Below the pieces are notes generated by a model. It had not been told where the DNA came from. It was given only the letters and a program-made list of their open reading frames with translations, and did not search any database. From the NCBI RefSeq assembly GCF_002920635.1, contig NZ_PQSR01000008.1:62001-126000 (forward strand): 64,000 bases of DNA, read 5' to 3'. The stretch comes from Streptomyces sp. Ru72 (GTDB taxonomy: Bacteria > Actinomycetota > Actinomycetes > Streptomycetales > Streptomycetaceae). The position numbers were made by a program, and so were the translations under genes. Shown here in pieces: positions 63,473 to 64,000 of this stretch (positions are counted from its first letter, which is position 1; each line of letters begins with the position of its first letter).

Positions 63473-64000
63473 TCAGTCCACCAGGTCCCGCACCACCGCA
63501 TCCGCGAGCAGCCGCCCCCGCAGCGTGAGCACCGCCCGCCCCGCCTCGTAGGGCCCTGCCTCCAGCAGCCCCTCCCCCAGTGCCCGGCGCGAGGCCGCGA
63601 GCCCCTCCTCTCGCAGCAGCGCCAACGGCGCCCCCTCCCGCAGCCGCAGCTCCAGCAGGATCCGCTCCACCCGGCGGTCCTCCTCCGACAGGACCTCCCG
63701 CCCGGCGCCCGGGGAGCGGCCCTCCGCCAGCGCCGCCGCGTACGCCCCCGGATGCTTCACGTTCCACCAGCGGACGCCGCCCACGTGGCTGTGGGCGCCC
63801 GGACCCGCTCCCCACCAGTCGGCCCCCCGCCAGTACAACTCGTTGTGCAGGCAGCGACCGGCAGTGGACGTGGCCCAGTTCGAGACCTCGTACCAGTCGT
63901 AGCCCGCCGACCCCAGCACCTCGTCCGCGATCAGGTAGCGGTCGGCGTGCACGTCGTCGTCCGTCATCGGGATCTCGCCCCGGCGGATGCGCCGGGCGAG
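63473..64000 (-). CDS. hemW: HemW-like radical SAM protein, C-terminal part (cut by window edge)
   Basis: About 175 residues of the C-terminal part of a coproporphyrinogen-III-oxidase-like radical SAM protein. DDVHADRYLIADEVLGSAGYDWYEVSNWA is the characteristic HemW block (YExSNxA). CLHNELYWRGADWWGAGPGAHSHVG holds the family's conserved W-GxGxGAxS motif. The HemW_C helix region ends in VLTLRGRLLADAVVRDLVD. HemW binds heme and may deliver it to membrane targets rather than make it. The SAM cluster and CxxxCxxC lie to the right of the window. Confidence 0.92.
   Translation of the reverse strand, partial: LARRIRRGEIPMTDDDVHADRYLIADEVLGSAGYDWYEVSNWATSTAGRCLHNELYWRGADWWGAGPGAHSHVGGVRWWNVKHPGAYAAALAEGRSPGAGREVLSEEDRRVERILLELRLREGAPLALLREEGLAASRRALGEGLLEAGPYEAGRAVLTLRGRLLADAVVRDLVD

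Overview
The window reads as a chromosomal core segment of a Streptomyces-type actinomycete. The base composition is very GC-rich, third codon positions are almost all G or C, GTG starts are common, ATGA or GTGA stop/start overlaps are frequent, and the families present (WhiJ-like XRE plus DUF397, the SCO2521-SCO2525 families, DUF3097, hrcA-dnaJ2 with CIRCE) are actinobacterial. From memory, the order glyS - zinc ABC transporter - zur - uppS - recO - SCO2521-2525 set - leuA - phoH - ybeY - era - hrcA/dnaJ - hemW parallels the S. coelicolor SCO25xx region. This was not checked by a search.

Layout. 1-3.5 kb: cell-surface genes, namely a cut-off family-2 glycosyltransferase, a small secreted Cys/His-rich repeat protein, and an 800-residue protein with three glycosyltransferase domains. 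3.6-8.4 kb: glyS facing a zinc-uptake operon (znuA-znuC-znuB) and zur, with two Zur-type boxes in the shared intergenic region. 8.4-11 kb: two small membrane-associated proteins, uppS and recO. 11-12.7 kb: a WhiJ-type regulator, a DUF397 protein with a doubled motif, and two divergent small genes. 12.7-15.1 kb: an FG-GAP secreted protein and a frameshifted dienelactone hydrolase. 15.1-21.7 kb: a tightly overlapping minus-strand cassette (methyltransferase, SCO2524-like, variant P-loop ATPase-like protein, SCO2522-like, SCO2521-like, membrane-anchored PLD-like protein). It has no known function and is the best candidate here for an undescribed system.

22-34 kb: an acetyltransferase, a tyrosine-phosphatase-like protein, a DapA-family aldolase, a TerB-like protein, leuA with a leucine-rich leader peptide and attenuator, a regulator/oxidoreductase cluster, a glycoside uptake and hydrolysis pair with an operator, and a protealysin-type M4 peptidase with its emfourin-type inhibitor. 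34-44 kb: phoH-ybeY-corC-yjbR (ribosome maturation and ion handling), an MFS exporter with a divergent regulator, a degenerate cytidine-deaminase-fold protein, a scrambled gene remnant, glnK-amtB with a GlnR-like box, and era. 44-48.5 kb: a D-glucarate catabolic operon (kdgD, gudD, PfkB kinase) divergent from an IclR regulator.

48.7-64 kb: an MFS protein, an adenosine/adenine deaminase, RNase Z, a HIT protein, a tricorn-type protease, rsmE with a nitronate-monooxygenase-like gene, the hrcA-dnaJ heat-shock pair behind a CIRCE operator, a metallo-beta-lactamase-fold hydrolase, DUF3097, Uma2, and the 3' part of hemW. Two intergenic regions (about 43.9-44.15 kb and 58.6-58.8 kb) share a dispersed repeat, and the second also holds a partial duplication of the dnaJ 3' end. 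No tRNA, rRNA, CRISPR array or insertion sequence was recognised.
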